NCBI GenBank assembly: GCA_008704415.1
Contig: VXIS01000027.1
Coordinates: forward strand, 202,737-266,736
Length of the DNA stretch: 64,000 nucleotides
Reading direction: 5' to 3'
From: Sphaerosporella brunnea
Taxonomy: Eukaryota; Ascomycota; Pezizomycetes; Pezizales; Pyronemataceae
Part shown: in pieces, positions 22,482 through 33,816 of the stretch
How positions within the stretch are numbered: position 1 is the stretch's first letter
Layout: each line of letters opens with the position of its first letter
Made by a program: the position numbers and the translations under genes
The notes under the pieces: model-generated
The model's input: the letters and a program-made list of their open reading frames with translations, nothing else
The model's database searches: none
What the model was told of the DNA's origin: nothing

Positions 22482-25084
22482 CAGTGTTCTCAGTAGCCAG
22501 CCAGCCGGGCGGGCTGCGTTGGGCGGATCCGGGCTGATCAAACAGCCCGGCTGGCTGTTTGGGCTGATCAAAAAGCCCGGCGGGCTGTTTGGGCTGCAGC
22601 CCAAGAAAAAAAAAAGAAAAAAAAAAATTGTATTCTATCGCAATCTAAAACTACAACCCGTACGCCCCCTACCCCTTACAGTCAAACCTCCCACGTTTTG
22701 ATTACACCCGCAGCATCCCAATGCCTTAAGCACTCCAGTGCCTCTACAACCTCTACTTTAAGGCGTGCACGGCGCGCAGTAATTGTCTGCTTTGCGCTAC
22801 TAAATACTCGCTCCACCTCTGCAGACATGGCTGGAATCGCAAGGATTTCCAAGGCCATGATAGACAGGTGCGGGTAGGAAGCACGCTTTAATTTCCAGTA
22901 TGTGAGAAGGTCAAACGCTCCAAGGTCTTTGGGTTCGGAATTCCACCGCTCATACTCATCTTGAACCCTGCGGTGTGGGTCAAAAGTGGTGTGATGATTT
23001 TTTTTCGTTCTTGTTTTACGTGCTGTGCCGCGTTTGGTGGTAGACTTCGATCCTCCAGAGGGATTATCGCGTTCTTCAATGTCTGAACTCTGTTCGGCTG
23101 CAGCATCAAACATCAAGGTATACAGAAAGTCCATGTCCGAGGAACCTTTTGGTGTAGTTGATTGCTGGGAGCAAGGAACCTCAACTTTATATTGAACATC
23201 CCAAAGGTTTTGAACGAGACCTTTGACCTGCTCTATCTGTTTTTTGAAGTCCCGTGGATAATTCCTTTTCGCCATGCCTTCAAGAAAGTCCCATTTCCAC
23301 TTGGGATCCAGAACCACACTTGCAAGGTACACCGGAATCTGAAAAACAATCTTGATATACTTTTCAAGCTGATCGAGGCCATTGCTCAAGGCAGTCTGAA
23401 TCATATCATATGAAGCTGCCAACTCTGGATATTCACCGCTCTCAACCGTAAGCTTCACCTCGTAGTCTGTAAGGTGTTTTCTGAGGCCTTCCAGTGTGGG
23501 AAGGACTTCGCCAACGGTGCCGTGCGAACCGTCTTTTGCTCGACCCTCAAGAGCGAGAGTGGCTTTGTGGAATGCCTTTAATATTCCATCAAGATGCGTG
23601 AGGATGATCCAATCTTCTCGGTGAAGTATATCTGCTTCGAGAATATCTGAGGAAGAAACAAAGTAGTTGATGTTTTCCTGTAACCGCAGAGCCCTTTCTA
23701 ACATCGCGTAGGTTGAATTCCAGCGGGTATCGTTCTCAGAGAGTAATATCAGTTCTCCAGAGGTTACCGCTTCACCTTCTTCTGCATGTATTCTGAGAAA
23801 TCGTTGCATACGCTGAGGAGAGCCTCGCACATATGTCACAATGTTTCGGAGCTTTCCCAGTGGGCCAAGCTTACGCCATGCTTCAATCCTCTCACGTTCT
23901 GCATTGATGGCACCTTGTTCCTCTTTGGCTGTTGCAAGATGTAAGCCAATGTCAATAGACACACCTTTGCCAAATAGGATACGGCGTGCAACAAGGTTGA
24001 GAATGTGGCCTATGCAGTGCAGACGACGTTCTGAAGCTTTAAATGTGTGCGCACTATCATTGGCCCCGTCCAACTGTTCCTCAATATTGGTGATTGCTGT
24101 AGTATTTGATGTAGCATTATCAAGCATAAAATACCCAATTTTACTACTCTTCTGTAGCTCGAACTTCTCCAGTAAATCCCAAAAGAGGGACGCCATATTC
24201 CTTCCTGTATGAGCTCCATTCATCTCTTTCAGTCCAAGCAAGGTGTCTCGCTTAACCAGATCCTTGGATGACTTAGATGAATCTAGCCAGTGTGCCACGA
24301 TTCCGAGAACGGCTTTATTATTGGGTGACGTCCAAAGGTCAAAGCTCCAATGAATGCGGAACGATGATTCCTGGAGCGAACGTATTACACTCTCTTGCTG
24401 TGTTTCAAACACCTCTTCAATCCAAATGCGAACAGTATTCGCACAGGGCAGTAAACTCTCTGTTCGAGGATTCAAGGTTTTCAGAAGTTCTAAGAACTTT
24501 AAGTGTTCCACATGATGAAAGCTGAGATGTGCGCAAACAATCCAGCTACACAGAGCACTCTTAAAGACTGGGAGGCTCAGTAGCTGTTTATCTTGATCGT
24601 TCTCCTCAGTTTGTTCAATTTCGCCTTGTTTGCCTATTTTGTGTTCCTTGCGCAGATGCAGCGACGCCTTGTCGGTCGAACATCCTGTGACTTTGTATTC
24701 TCGCTGATCGGGTGCCTTGCACAGATTACATCGCCACCAGTCGTCGCCGTTCCGCTCGAATTTTGTTCCGTGCAAAAAGATGTGCGACGTAAGTGGGCGC
24801 TTTCCTGCACCGCGGCCTTCCACAGATGTTGCAGTTGCTGCGCTCTTGTGTTTCTTGTTTCTCTGGTTCCGCGCTGTATTTGCTTCAACACACTCTTGTT
24901 GAGGAGTGTCGGACATTGTATCCTGAGTGCGTGTGCTTGGGCTGAATATACCGGTAGGTACGTTACTCATTCACTACAAATCACTCGAACATAGAACCGC
25001 CGGGCCAGCCCGGCGGTGGGCTGGGCCGTTTGGGCTGATGCTAACAGCCCGCCCGGCTGTTTGGGCCGGCTACTGAGAACACTG
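22482..25084 (-). mobile_element. structurally intact hAT transposon, 2603 bp
   Basis: Perfect 8-bp target duplications CAACTGGT flank it (22474-22481 and 25085-25092). Terminal inverted repeats are CAGTGTTCTCAGTAGCC at both ends. Subterminal regions hold repeated GCCCGGC(T/G)GGCTGTTTGGGC units, likely transposase binding sites (inference). It contains one uninterrupted transposase gene. Perfect duplication, perfect termini and an open reading frame suggest a recent, possibly active, autonomous copy. Confidence 0.96.
22682..24970 (-). CDS. hAT family transposase, 762 aa, apparently intact
   Basis: The intronless frame from ATG 24970 has the expected order: a BED-type zinc finger at residues ~79-110 (WRCNLC, then HLRKEH), first catalytic Asp in FDLWTSPNNK (D211), second Asp in FMLDNATSNT (D284), the C-X2-H motif LHCIGHILNL (C319, H322), NDTRWNSTYAM (~413-423), and the C-terminal hAT dimerisation region ILAIPAMSAEVERVFSSA with the catalytic Glu (E718), ending near the terminus with ALECLRHW. 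The length fits the 600-800 aa of the family. The enzyme binds the element's ends in the nucleus and moves it by cut and paste, making 8-bp duplications, which are present here. The gene lies 113 bp inside the right end, so its promoter must lie in that subterminal repeat region. No stop or frameshift is seen. Confidence 0.96.
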   Translation of the reverse strand: MSNVPTGIFSPSTRTQDTMSDTPQQECVEANTARNQRNKKHKSAATATSVEGRGAGKRPLTSHIFLHGTKFERNGDDWWRCNLCKAPDQREYKVTGCSTDKASLHLRKEHKIGKQGEIEQTEENDQDKQLLSLPVFKSALCSWIVCAHLSFHHVEHLKFLELLKTLNPRTESLLPCANTVRIWIEEVFETQQESVIRSLQESSFRIHWSFDLWTSPNNKAVLGIVAHWLDSSKSSKDLVKRDTLLGLKEMNGAHTGRNMASLFWDLLEKFELQKSSKIGYFMLDNATSNTTAITNIEEQLDGANDSAHTFKASERRLHCIGHILNLVARRILFGKGVSIDIGLHLATAKEEQGAINAERERIEAWRKLGPLGKLRNIVTYVRGSPQRMQRFLRIHAEEGEAVTSGELILLSENDTRWNSTYAMLERALRLQENINYFVSSSDILEADILHREDWIILTHLDGILKAFHKATLALEGRAKDGSHGTVGEVLPTLEGLRKHLTDYEVKLTVESGEYPELAASYDMIQTALSNGLDQLEKYIKIVFQIPVYLASVVLDPKWKWDFLEGMAKRNYPRDFKKQIEQVKGLVQNLWDVQYKVEVPCSQQSTTPKGSSDMDFLYTLMFDAAAEQSSDIEERDNPSGGSKSTTKRGTARKTRTKKNHHTTFDPHRRVQDEYERWNSEPKDLGAFDLLTYWKLKRASYPHLSIMALEILAIPAMSAEVERVFSSAKQTITARRARLKVEVVEALECLRHWDAAGVIKTWEV

Positions 25085-25092
25085 CAACTGGT

Positions 25093-26270
25093 AGGTGGAA
25101 ACAGATGATCAATTTGTCGTATCTGCGACTTCGGGTGCCAATAGAGATAGGCGGGAGCAGTGGAGATTAATTTTGTGACCGGCCATTCGTCGGTCACATA
25201 AGTGTGCGTCCGTGCAGAATGTACTATGTCGTTACAGAATCCCAGCCCTTTTTGTTTAGCTAGGCTCAATGCTTCAGCTCGTGGGTGGGCCTGTCCTGCG
25301 CCGCTGCTTGAGGCTTGGAACTCGAAATGTAGTAGATATCCGTGGTGTTTGGGCACCGTGTACCGCAGGTGAACCCTTTGCCGCGCGGCGCTGGGTGGCG
25401 GTGGACCCTTCACAAAAACAGGAATAACGGGTGACGCCCGTCGCCGCAGTTATACATTTTGATTGACTGTACCGTGACCGTCCAAATTGTGGTCAAAACT
25501 CTTAACAAGCTCAACCCCCACCAAAGCTGAACGTTCAGCACGATAGCCAGAGTTCTCGGGCCTCCTCAACGGAACCTTTGGCGTTCGTCAAAAAAGGAAG
25601 CGCACACAGTCAAACCACAGTTTGCTCAGGCCTTTCTTCACTGCCGAGTGATCTCTTCACTCCTCCCGTGGTAGCAACCCCGCAGAGCATGATGGATCGC
25701 ACATCCTGGAGATCTTTTTGTGCAAGAAAAAGGCACGGAAAAGCCACATCTGGCACATCCAGACAATGGGGGCGTGGTGGAGATCTGCGGTCGGTTGAGA
25801 TGGATGTGGAACCGATGTCAGTATACGGCATGGAGGTACCAGACAGCATGGAGCTATCGGATGGCATGGAGCGATCTGTTTCAGCGCTGACTGCAGGGTG
25901 AGCAGGCCCGAATTCGAAGACCACCGCACACTTTGCAATTTCCTCTACCAAGGAACCACTTGAGCATCTGCGCGACAAGTACAACGTTGGTCCCAACGGT
26001 CCAACGAAGACTGCCAATCGCCCAAAGCATCGGCAAACGATTGAGGCCGCCTCTGGTACCAAGCACCCTATGATTGGATTCAATGATGACGTGTTTCAGC
26101 TTTGTTTGACGATAGGCGGGTCACTTGAAGCTTCGAAAATCGTACTGGTACCGAGGTCATGTATACTAGCAAGGAAATTGACAGAATATTGCTATATGTT
26201 GCCCGCTGTCACCGGGAGACTGCAGCCGACCCCTGCCGACCGTGAACATGGTCGACATCGGTCAACCGCA
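25093..26270. other. stretch without supported genes
   Basis: On the minus strand a frame open from 25413 crosses the hAT insertion point and would continue on the other side (22419-22473) if the transposon were removed. Its product has no recognised domain. Other frames (25578-25901 +, 25610-26083 -) are unassigned. Confidence 0.4.
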
Positions 26271-26387
26271 GGCGGTCCAAGCCGTCATGGTCAAAAGACT
26301 GACTACCAGTCCTGGTCCTGGACAGTCACGTGCGATCCAGTCCTGTCTGGAGGGGGGACTGGATCAGGCGGACCGTGAGGAGCACTG
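26270..26387 (-). repeat. one end of a hAT-type MITE related to 20.9 kb
   Basis: The inverted end at 26387 reads CAGTGCTCCTCACGGTCC and leads into CCAGTCC-rich sequence like that of the MITE at 20896-21523. I could not find the other end. Confidence 0.45.
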
Positions 26388-27835
26388 TTGACAACATGCA
26401 ACTATCTAGGTGCACTGCCAATCGATTTTGTCAGCGGTTCAGGCAGCTTTGTTTGCTCGTGTGTGCGTTGGTCGAATCCTAAAGTGCTTCTTATATAATG
26501 AGGGCGCAAGAGGATGTGCAGCCCTCGCATCAAAAGATCGGTCCCCAGTTACCCGCTTGGAAGCCAGAAACGGCGGATTCTTCAGACTTGAACCTCTCCG
26601 TTTTCCCGATGCAGAAGGGTCACTCAACGAAATTGAACAATACCAGCCTGGCGAAGAAACCGCCCCTCATGACCTGGACAATCGATTCGCGCAGAAGCTC
26701 GCCGCATGCGGCGAAGAATCCTGAATGGGAACTACAGACCAGGGGTGATCATGGGAGAGACGATCAGTCGCGATGGGTCACTGAGGTAACACGTAGTACT
26801 ATCAAGATCGCACCGGGGTGGGTGAAAACATCATGTAGTCTGCCGGTGTCATATGGCGTTGCTGAGATGGGATTGGTGGCTAGAAACTTCGGGCAATAAG
26901 GATGGCACCAAGCGGACTGAGCATTTCTGTCTACAAATGGTCGTGGAATTGGCGGCCACATTGTGACCATGCAAAACACCGCTGGGGTCTGGCCATATAG
27001 AGACGCTGGGATCAGCCTCCCAGGTGGAACCCATTGCAAAGAGCCCTAGGACGACGTCAAGGGAGCAACCGGATGTACAGCCGCGTATTTGGCATTCCAT
27101 GGTGGTGCAAATACCTGAGCATCAAAATCCACAATCGGCATCCGCTCTTCAAAGGATAAATTCACCAGAATAAATCATGGCAGCGGTAATTGAGGAAACA
27201 GGTCATACGATCCGCCCGGCGGAAAGAATAGGAAATACTACTGGGAGTGTGTTCGCCAGAATCTTGGTCGGCTGCATGGAGACCAGTAGTTTGATTTCAT
27301 CAGAATATCACAATGCTGGTTATACTCGGTTGTTGACTTCCCATGATGATCTGCCCAGTTGCGCGAAAGTAAACCAAAGTGCATCTGCGTTACAAATCGC
27401 GGCTAGGGGTACCTGGCAACGATGGTGAACAACTCAGCATGATGTACCCGTCATCGGGAGGTAGTCGACATGCAACTTCAAAATGGGAGCTTGTTGCTAG
27501 TATGGGTCTCACTTCAGTTTGTTCCTAGAGAGAGTTTTTGCGCCCCGAGGTTTCTTGACATTTGCTTCCCATCAGGTATAATAGGACAGAGCGATGAGTG
27601 GCAACTACCAGTCTGTAGGTACCGAGAAAGAGCGACCGCACCGAGAAAAGTCTTTCTGGCGGTGGGTCGTCAGTGCTGGCGACCAAGTGCCGATCATTTG
27701 TGACATGAGCGGGCCCCTTGGCAACGGCCAAGATACGGGAATGGGGGGCCGCAGCGCGGCGGAAGATGGGTTCGAATAACACGCCGATGGCAAGACTTGC
27801 ACTTCGTTACTACTGCAATAGTAGTGTTGTCCAGT
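26388..27835. other. stretch without recognisable genes
   Basis: The frames 26410-26724 (+), 26498-26899 (+) and 27177-27428 (+) show no motifs. Confidence 0.4.
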
Positions 27836-28130
27836 GGGGTAATCCCTTTCGGGCTCCCAGGGGCCAACAATCGCTAGAAGCTGTTACTCTCAATGGAATG
27901 GGCTCAAACTCACAGATATACGGCATCAAAAGACGCTCTTTCACCTTCTGTACTCAAATTTATCCCCCCATACATTGTTCCCCTGTGGGGTCGCCGTATG
28001 GGGGTCCGGTAGCTCCCCGGGGTCAACAATAGCCGGAAGCTGTTACTCTCAATGGAATGGGCTCAAATTCCCAGATATAGGGCATCAAAGGACTCTCTTT
28101 CACCCGCTGAACTCAGATTTATACCCGCAT
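27836..28130 (+). repeat. tandem duplication, about 159-bp unit, two copies
   Basis: Two copies share AGCTGTTACTCTCAATGGAA, then GGGCTCAAA, GATATA, GGCATCAAA and CTCTTTCACC, offset by 159 bp. The first copy starts near 27836, the second near 27985. No coding sense is evident. Confidence 0.8.
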
Positions 28131-28589
28131 AGATGGTTGTTGTTTGGGGTGGCCACGCCATCAAGCTCGAATGGCACTTGAGACTGTCCAGGCCCTCATC
28201 ACGCTGCGCGTATGGTGAAATCAGGGAGCTCTTGGGTTTGATTCGGTCGTTGCCAGTGCAGAGTGATTCGGTGGAGGATGACCAATAAAATGTTCCATAT
28301 CGAGTGGCTGGTACACAAATTTGTTTTTCTGTTCCTCACCCATCTAGGTGCACCATCGCGCATGTCCCGTACGCCCAGTTTACGATGCAGACTGGAATCT
28401 CTCTCGCGCTGGAGACATTCTCGCCATCTCTCGACTGGTCTCGTGAGGCTGGCGTCATTCTCGGCCAGTCTCGCTCGACGGAGGCACCGCCTGTATGATC
28501 TTGCTGCTTATTTTAAATAGCTATCAGGGAACTGGGGTATACTAACTGAATGCTCGCTAATATCCCTCTATACCACAAGTATCCTGGCT

Positions 28590-28880
28590 GAGAGTCCTTC
28601 CTCCCAACCTGGAGATCATCTTCCCAAAAAGCGAAAGAGGCTCTTGGAAACCTCAAGTGGCGCTTGCTTGTTGCTTAAAATCTGGTTGGGGCAGGATCAT
28701 GTGGAGCAGTGGGAACGTGCAAGGTTAAGCAAGAAGGATGCAGGAGAGATCGACAGTTGCGATCAGGCTCCGGTCACCGATACCCATCAGGAATCACGGC
28801 TAGATAGTGAGAATGATGCGGATGCTGAGGAATTGGAGCCAGTTTATATTTCTAGATATGTTGAATACTGTTAGCTAGAA
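28590..28880 (+). repeat. dispersed repeat with coding character, copy 2
   Basis: Contains HVEQWERARLSKKDAGE in a 76-codon frame (28644-28874). DNA from about 28610 to 28760 aligns with 1281-1480 (-). It sits directly beside the GAGCC-rich element end at 28.9-29.0 kb and could be part of the same transposon. Confidence 0.45.
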
Positions 28881-28894
28881 TTATGTGGTAAAGC

Positions 28895-29023
28895 GGAACA
28901 GCTTGAGCTGCAGCTCGAGCTCACCCAAAGCTCGGACGCGAGCCCGAGGCTCCACCTCTATGAGCCGAGCCAGCTCGAGCTGACCTTGAAGGATTGATTC
29001 GAGCTGGCTAGTGTCCATCGCTA
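28895..29023 (-). repeat. GAGCC/GGCTC-rich hAT-like element end
   Basis: The inverted right terminus at 29023 reads TAGCGATGGACACTAGCC, matching the termini of the 4.45-kb and 40.8-kb elements. The inside is a run of GAGCT/GAGCC palindromes. The left end was not located. Confidence 0.5.
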
Positions 29024-29049
29024 CTTATTTCATGGATCATCTGCTACTA

Positions 29050-29700
29050 TGACCTTGATGAGGTTTCAGTTTTTCTTTGTGCGCGGGCCGTTATCGTCCT
29101 TTTTGGTGGCCTCATCCATTTCTTTCCATTCTTTCCTCCACTTCGCGCATCGCTTGAACAGTTGCTCTCTAGTTTGCCTTTGCACCTGCGCGCAGAACCA
29201 GCAGTTGTCGTCTATCTTTCTGTTCGTCCAGAACAGGATCTGTATGGGGCCGTTGGTGCTTCGTTAAGCCTTGGTTGGTAGTACCGTCCCGCTAGGGCTG
29301 TAGCAGCTTTGGCCACCGTGAGGTCCACCTTCGTCTTACGCTTGTAGTAGCGCTCAGGCTTGCAGTTCGTGGTCAGTCAAGCGTTGCGGTCTTGGAACCT
29401 GGCTTCGGTGACTCTTCGACCAAGGTGAGCGAGCGTTGCGAGGTTGGGTTCGGGTATTCTCTCGAGGCGGTTCTTGGAAGCCTCTTTCACTATTGAGTCT
29501 GCTAACTCGTTTCCTGGGACGTCGGCATGGCCGGTGACCCAGTGGTATTCTGTCGCCCACCCGGTCGCTTTAAGGGCTTCCTCTGCGCGCGCAAGGCGTG
29601 GTAGTAGCCATTGTCCAAGGCCTGGTTCACTTCGTTACAGGCGTCCAAGGGCCGCCTGCGCATCGCTTGGAACCTGACCTAAGCCGCGTTTTGTTACAGG
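29050..29700 (-). pseudogene. LINE RNase H and CCHC-region remnant
   Basis: On the minus strand pieces align in order with the 12.3-kb LINE: SDAQAALGRL and GQWLLPRLARAEEALKATGW, then ATEYHWVTGHADVPGNELAD (RNase H with the conserved Asp/His/Asp positions), YYKRKTKVDL, LAGRYYQPRLNEAPTAPYRS, and REQLFKRCAKWRKEW. Frameshifts and stops break it. The 3' end is missing where it abuts the hAT-like end at 29.02 kb, so the hAT-like element or a deletion removed it. Confidence 0.8.
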
Positions 29701-29734
29701 CAGTCATAGTGATTCCATACAACTTGGCGCTTCT

Positions 29735-31523
29735 GTGTCTATGTCATCGTTGGATGCCACAGCAACCGGCCCCAGCCTATTGCTGAGAACGTCACCGCAA
29801 TCGCGATGTGCGATATCAGGTAAACTTCCTTCACCCAACTACCTTCCCCGAACATTGTCCTCAGAGTGTGGCACATCCCTGTGGGACCCTGGGGCCGCTC
29901 GGGAACCAGGGTCATCGTCTGGTCGTCCTCTGAACATCCTGGTCTGTGTCCCAGGTGGCTTGTTGCTTCTACCGATCGTTGGCATCCAATATCTGTTTGG
30001 CTGCTGTGGGCCCGAACTCCCTACCCCTGCAGTCGGGCAAAACATAGTTCTGGCGTTTGCAGGTCTGCCTCTTATGGGCGGAGTGCACACCTACACAGTG
30101 TGGAAACTGTGTGGACCCACGTGTTGCATTAGGGGATGGCGGAGATGTCTTAGGTTCAAATGTACACAGATGACACATTTGACTGGGGTACGTGACCTTT
30201 CAAACCCCGGCAATGTTCAAAGCATTATTGAATCTGGCTGGACGGAGCCAGAACCCTAACTGTCTTGCCGTATGCGTGCAACCTGTGAAGCTGGTGGTCT
30301 TACGAGCCATTTTTGCCTTGATGTAATGATATCCTTGAATAATGGAATGCGATAAAGCCGATCTTGATGCACTTGCGTGCCGCACTTGCCTTATTTGATG
30401 ATATCTCTGTCGCAAGTTGCATGTTGTTTCTCTGGTCTCCGTTGGTGGATTCAGCTACTGACTCCGGCCGCTCGTCGCAATGCCTAATTCACTGAGTTGT
30501 TTGAGGTGAAGGTGAATCTGGGTGGCGAGCTGCGTTAGAACGGGCTATTCACATGGTCGTATTACTGTCGAGGCCTTACCCAACGTTCTCATGTGCTCCA
30601 ACATACATAGTTCCAACAGCGCCGACGGGAAGGCTCATACGGCCATACACCCACAGGTGTGCGAGACACGGCTCATTGACCGGCTCCCAGGGACGTGCTA
30701 CGGCTGTTTCAATGTGTCGATTAAGCCTGCATCATTCAATGTGCACAATGATGACGTCGGAAATCCTACGGACTATCCAGCCCTCCATTCAAACATCGCA
30801 TACTACCTCGCGGCTGAGCGCGTCGCGGCGGGCTCATGACTCCACCCTGGAGCAGTGCTCGTGCGCTTGGCCTACCCGCGGCGAGGGTTCAAATTCTGGC
30901 GGTTTCCGTGCTGGCAACCGCACCAACTGCGGTTCGAAACCGCTCAAATCCGCAGACCGAGAGTCTCATCGAGCGAGTTTTGAACGATACGTTTGCAGGA
31001 TGGTGCAATCTGACCGCCCATGGCACGAGTTTCAACGCCCCCCGAAGCGAAATTTGATGCTTTTCAGCTGTTCGCTTTCCTGTCCAAGCGTGCATTCAGC
31101 TGATAGCCGCTCCGGGCTTCCATAACTACCAAAAAATGAGTGTGCACTGGGTCTTCGTTTTCCTCCGACCCTCAAGGCCGATCCTCGCGCCTTGCTTGCA
31201 AAACGTCAACGGCACGACAAGAGTATTGCACGGTTACCCCACGGTGTTGAACGTGCTGAAGCCGGTGCAAGCGCAGCAAGCTAGCTGTGACTGCAGATGG
31301 GGCCAGAGCTAAGGCGGTCACCATGATCGACCATTGTACGGTTGAAGTTCCGGGTCTCCGGAGAAGTAGCTGCCAATAGAAATCGCTGTGAAGACCAAAG
31401 TGGATGCTAATGAGGGGCAAGGTACTACTACTGCAAATGCTGATGGGGGAAAGGTAATACTACTGTAAATGCGAAAGACGGTCGACGCGGCTCGGTGGGG
31501 CTTGCGTAGACGCGGCGCAAATA
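29735..31523. other. stretch without recognisable genes
   Basis: Frames of 100-190 codons (29735-30259 +, 30553-31125 +) lack motifs, leaders and repeat partners that would support them. Confidence 0.4.
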
Positions 31524-31600
31524 AGTGTTACTCACGGGGCGGGGCGGTCTGCAGGTCGACCTGGACGGTCTGCCATAGTCCAGTCCAGTCCGCGCTCGAG
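31524..31600 (+). repeat. one end of the hAT-type MITE family
   Basis: Starts AAGTGTTACTCACGGGGC. In inverted orientation it shares GGCAGACCGTCCAGG(T/C)CGAC and the adjoining 30 bp with the right part of the 20.9-kb MITE. The partner end was not found. Confidence 0.5.
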
Positions 31601-32512
31601 AGAGCAATAAAGCGATGCGGTCCGTGATTGATGCCAAAACAGCCACCTTCGTAGGTCATCAATGCGCGTCTCATTCGCGACTGGGCCCTGAGACCGTGAA
31701 CACAAACTCGAAACACCATCACCATGCAAGTCACTCACTACGTGCCAGATTGGACCCTGAGTACAAAGTCTAATTCCGTTTCCAGGAACAAGACAGCCGC
31801 TTCCGTCATCGTGATGGCTCACGGTTCCCAGCATTTCCCCACAGACCAGGTTTGCAAGAGCTCGCACAATTCCGCCGGCATCCGAAGCGATGTTTCTTCA
31901 CAGTTATCGTCGCTCCCAAGTTGCATGTTTACACCCACGCCTGGAAGCAACGCAGCGGAAACCGGCAGATCCCAAGGAAGGATACCCGGATTGTGCGAAG
32001 CGGAGAAACAGCGCCGCTCAAATCACGTGCGGCTGCCTGGAAATGGCGAACAAGTTGTGATTAGGGGGGAGGGCCGGGGGAAATGCTGTCAATATCCGCC
32101 ATGTCTGCCGAGCCACAGCGGGTCTTCAACAGCGCACAAACCACTCCTGATGACAGTCGTTGCCGGCTCCGTGACGAAAATGTCAACGCCTTCGAGTGCC
32201 TGAAAAGTTGGCACCGGTTCTGAAGGCGCGGGCGGTTTGTATATAAACTCCATATGTAATATACATGCGCGCGAGGTTTGGATATTGAATGGGATAGTCC
32301 GTACGATTTCCCTGCGCCCCCGCGTGTTGGAACAGGGAAGACATTCGAACAGTAAAAGGAAAAACACTTGATTGAATTAAAGTACGAAAACAAAAAACCC
32401 ATTAACCGGGAAATTTCAACCGTTCCTTTACTATAGTCCCCCTCGGTCGTGCACAGCGATATCCCCCACCATCCCTGACAACAGCAAACACCCTGGGAGA
32501 GGAAGAGAAGCC
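31601..32512. other. stretch without supported genes
   Basis: A 159-codon frame (31724-32203 +) has no recognisable domain and is not called. Confidence 0.4.
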
Positions 32513-33816
32513 TTAAACCGCCGACCTGTTCAGCGCAAGAAGCTTGGTAACCTTCTGGGTGAGGTCTGTGACAGTCTTGGGGAGAATTGTGACAGTTTCC
32601 TTGATCGTTGCAAGCTCGGAAGCCAGCGCGGTGTTCGCAGTCTCCAGCTCGGTGATTCTGGAGTTCGGATTGGAGTTCACAGTCTGCAGTTTGGTGATCC
32701 TGGTGTTAAAATCGGCTCTGACAGTTGCCAGCTCGGTAGCGAACGCAGTGTCGCGATCGGCCAGGGTTCAAATGGACTCCGCAAGTGCGCTGTCCTTTGT
32801 TGAGAGGTCAGCCACCGTGGCCTCATACTTGTGGTAGGTAACGAGGAGTTTCGCCTGCTCCGCTGCTTGGATCCATTGCTGTTTGCATGACTCGTTGAAG
32901 TCGCGGGCGATATTTTGGATTTCAATGCTGTTGTGGCGACGCTCGTTGATAGATTCGACATGCCGGTGGAGATCCTTGCCTCGATCAGTGTCCAGCACGT
33001 ACCACAACGAGGGGACATTCAGCTCCAACTGGAGCACATTCTTCAGTGTGCGAACGCCGTCTTTGTGGTACCGAATCCAGGCGTTAACAGCCTCGATCGC
33101 CTCACCGACCGTGACCGTGTGGACATCTTTTGAAAAGACGCTGAACAGTGTCGGGTGGTCGTAGATTGACATCATGTCGCGGAGTTTCCGCTCATCGCCG
33201 CCAGCGGATGCGCTGAGTTGGTAACGGTGTGGAGAAGACAGCAAGTGCTACATCAGATAGGTTGGTGTGGGCTGGACAATGTTCTGCCAGTAGTTATGGC
33301 TGAGGTATTTACCACCGCAGAGGCGGTAGAACAGGGTATACACAGTCAGTACATTGAGGTACCTATGGCGGCCGGGAGTTTTCCTTACCGCCACGAGAAA
33401 CTCTCGCAACACCCGCTTCCAGTTAAGCTCCTCCTTGCGGGTAAGAGCCTGAGTGTTTGCAGGCTCGGTGTACTGCTGGAAGGCGTCGCTGAGCATCGTG
33501 GTAACCTGGGTGATCTCGGCTCTCGACCCGTGACGGTGACTGTTCTAAAGACCGCGTCATCTGCGAGACCGACGTGCGAAATGATGTTGGAACCGATGGT
33601 GTCGATCGCGTCGCATCGCTCTTGATCATCGTTTCGTAGGCGCTTAGAAGTGCGTTCCAGTTGAAGGGACTCGCCGTCGCGCTTGGTGCCAATGAGGCTG
33701 ATATCCATCGTCGTTGCTTCAGCCAGGACTGCGAAGCCTGAGCGGTTACTGGTACGCGTGGTCATGGCAATCGTAATGGTGGTAGTGATGGTAGCGTGTG
33801 AGGTGGTGGTGTTCAA
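32513..33816 (-). pseudogene. uncharacterised helical/coiled-coil protein gene with two stops and a frameshift
   Basis: One coherent protein can be followed on the minus strand across four pieces. The N-terminal part (start 33816 or ATG 33765) contains a basic stretch TSKRLRNDDQ. After a frame change near 33500-33560 the next piece runs MLSDAFQQYTEP... to YLM. An in-frame TAG at 33248-33250 is followed by HLLSSPHRYQLSASAGGDER and ~150 codons rich in charged helices. An in-frame TGA at 32768-32770 is followed by about 85 codons of heptad-like sequence (TELETANTALASELATIKET) to TAA at 32513. The reading frame continues unchanged through both stops, so point mutations disabled a once-open gene recently, unless the sequence has errors. 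I recognise no family. The C-terminal coiled coil suggests an oligomerising protein (inference). Confidence 0.6.
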
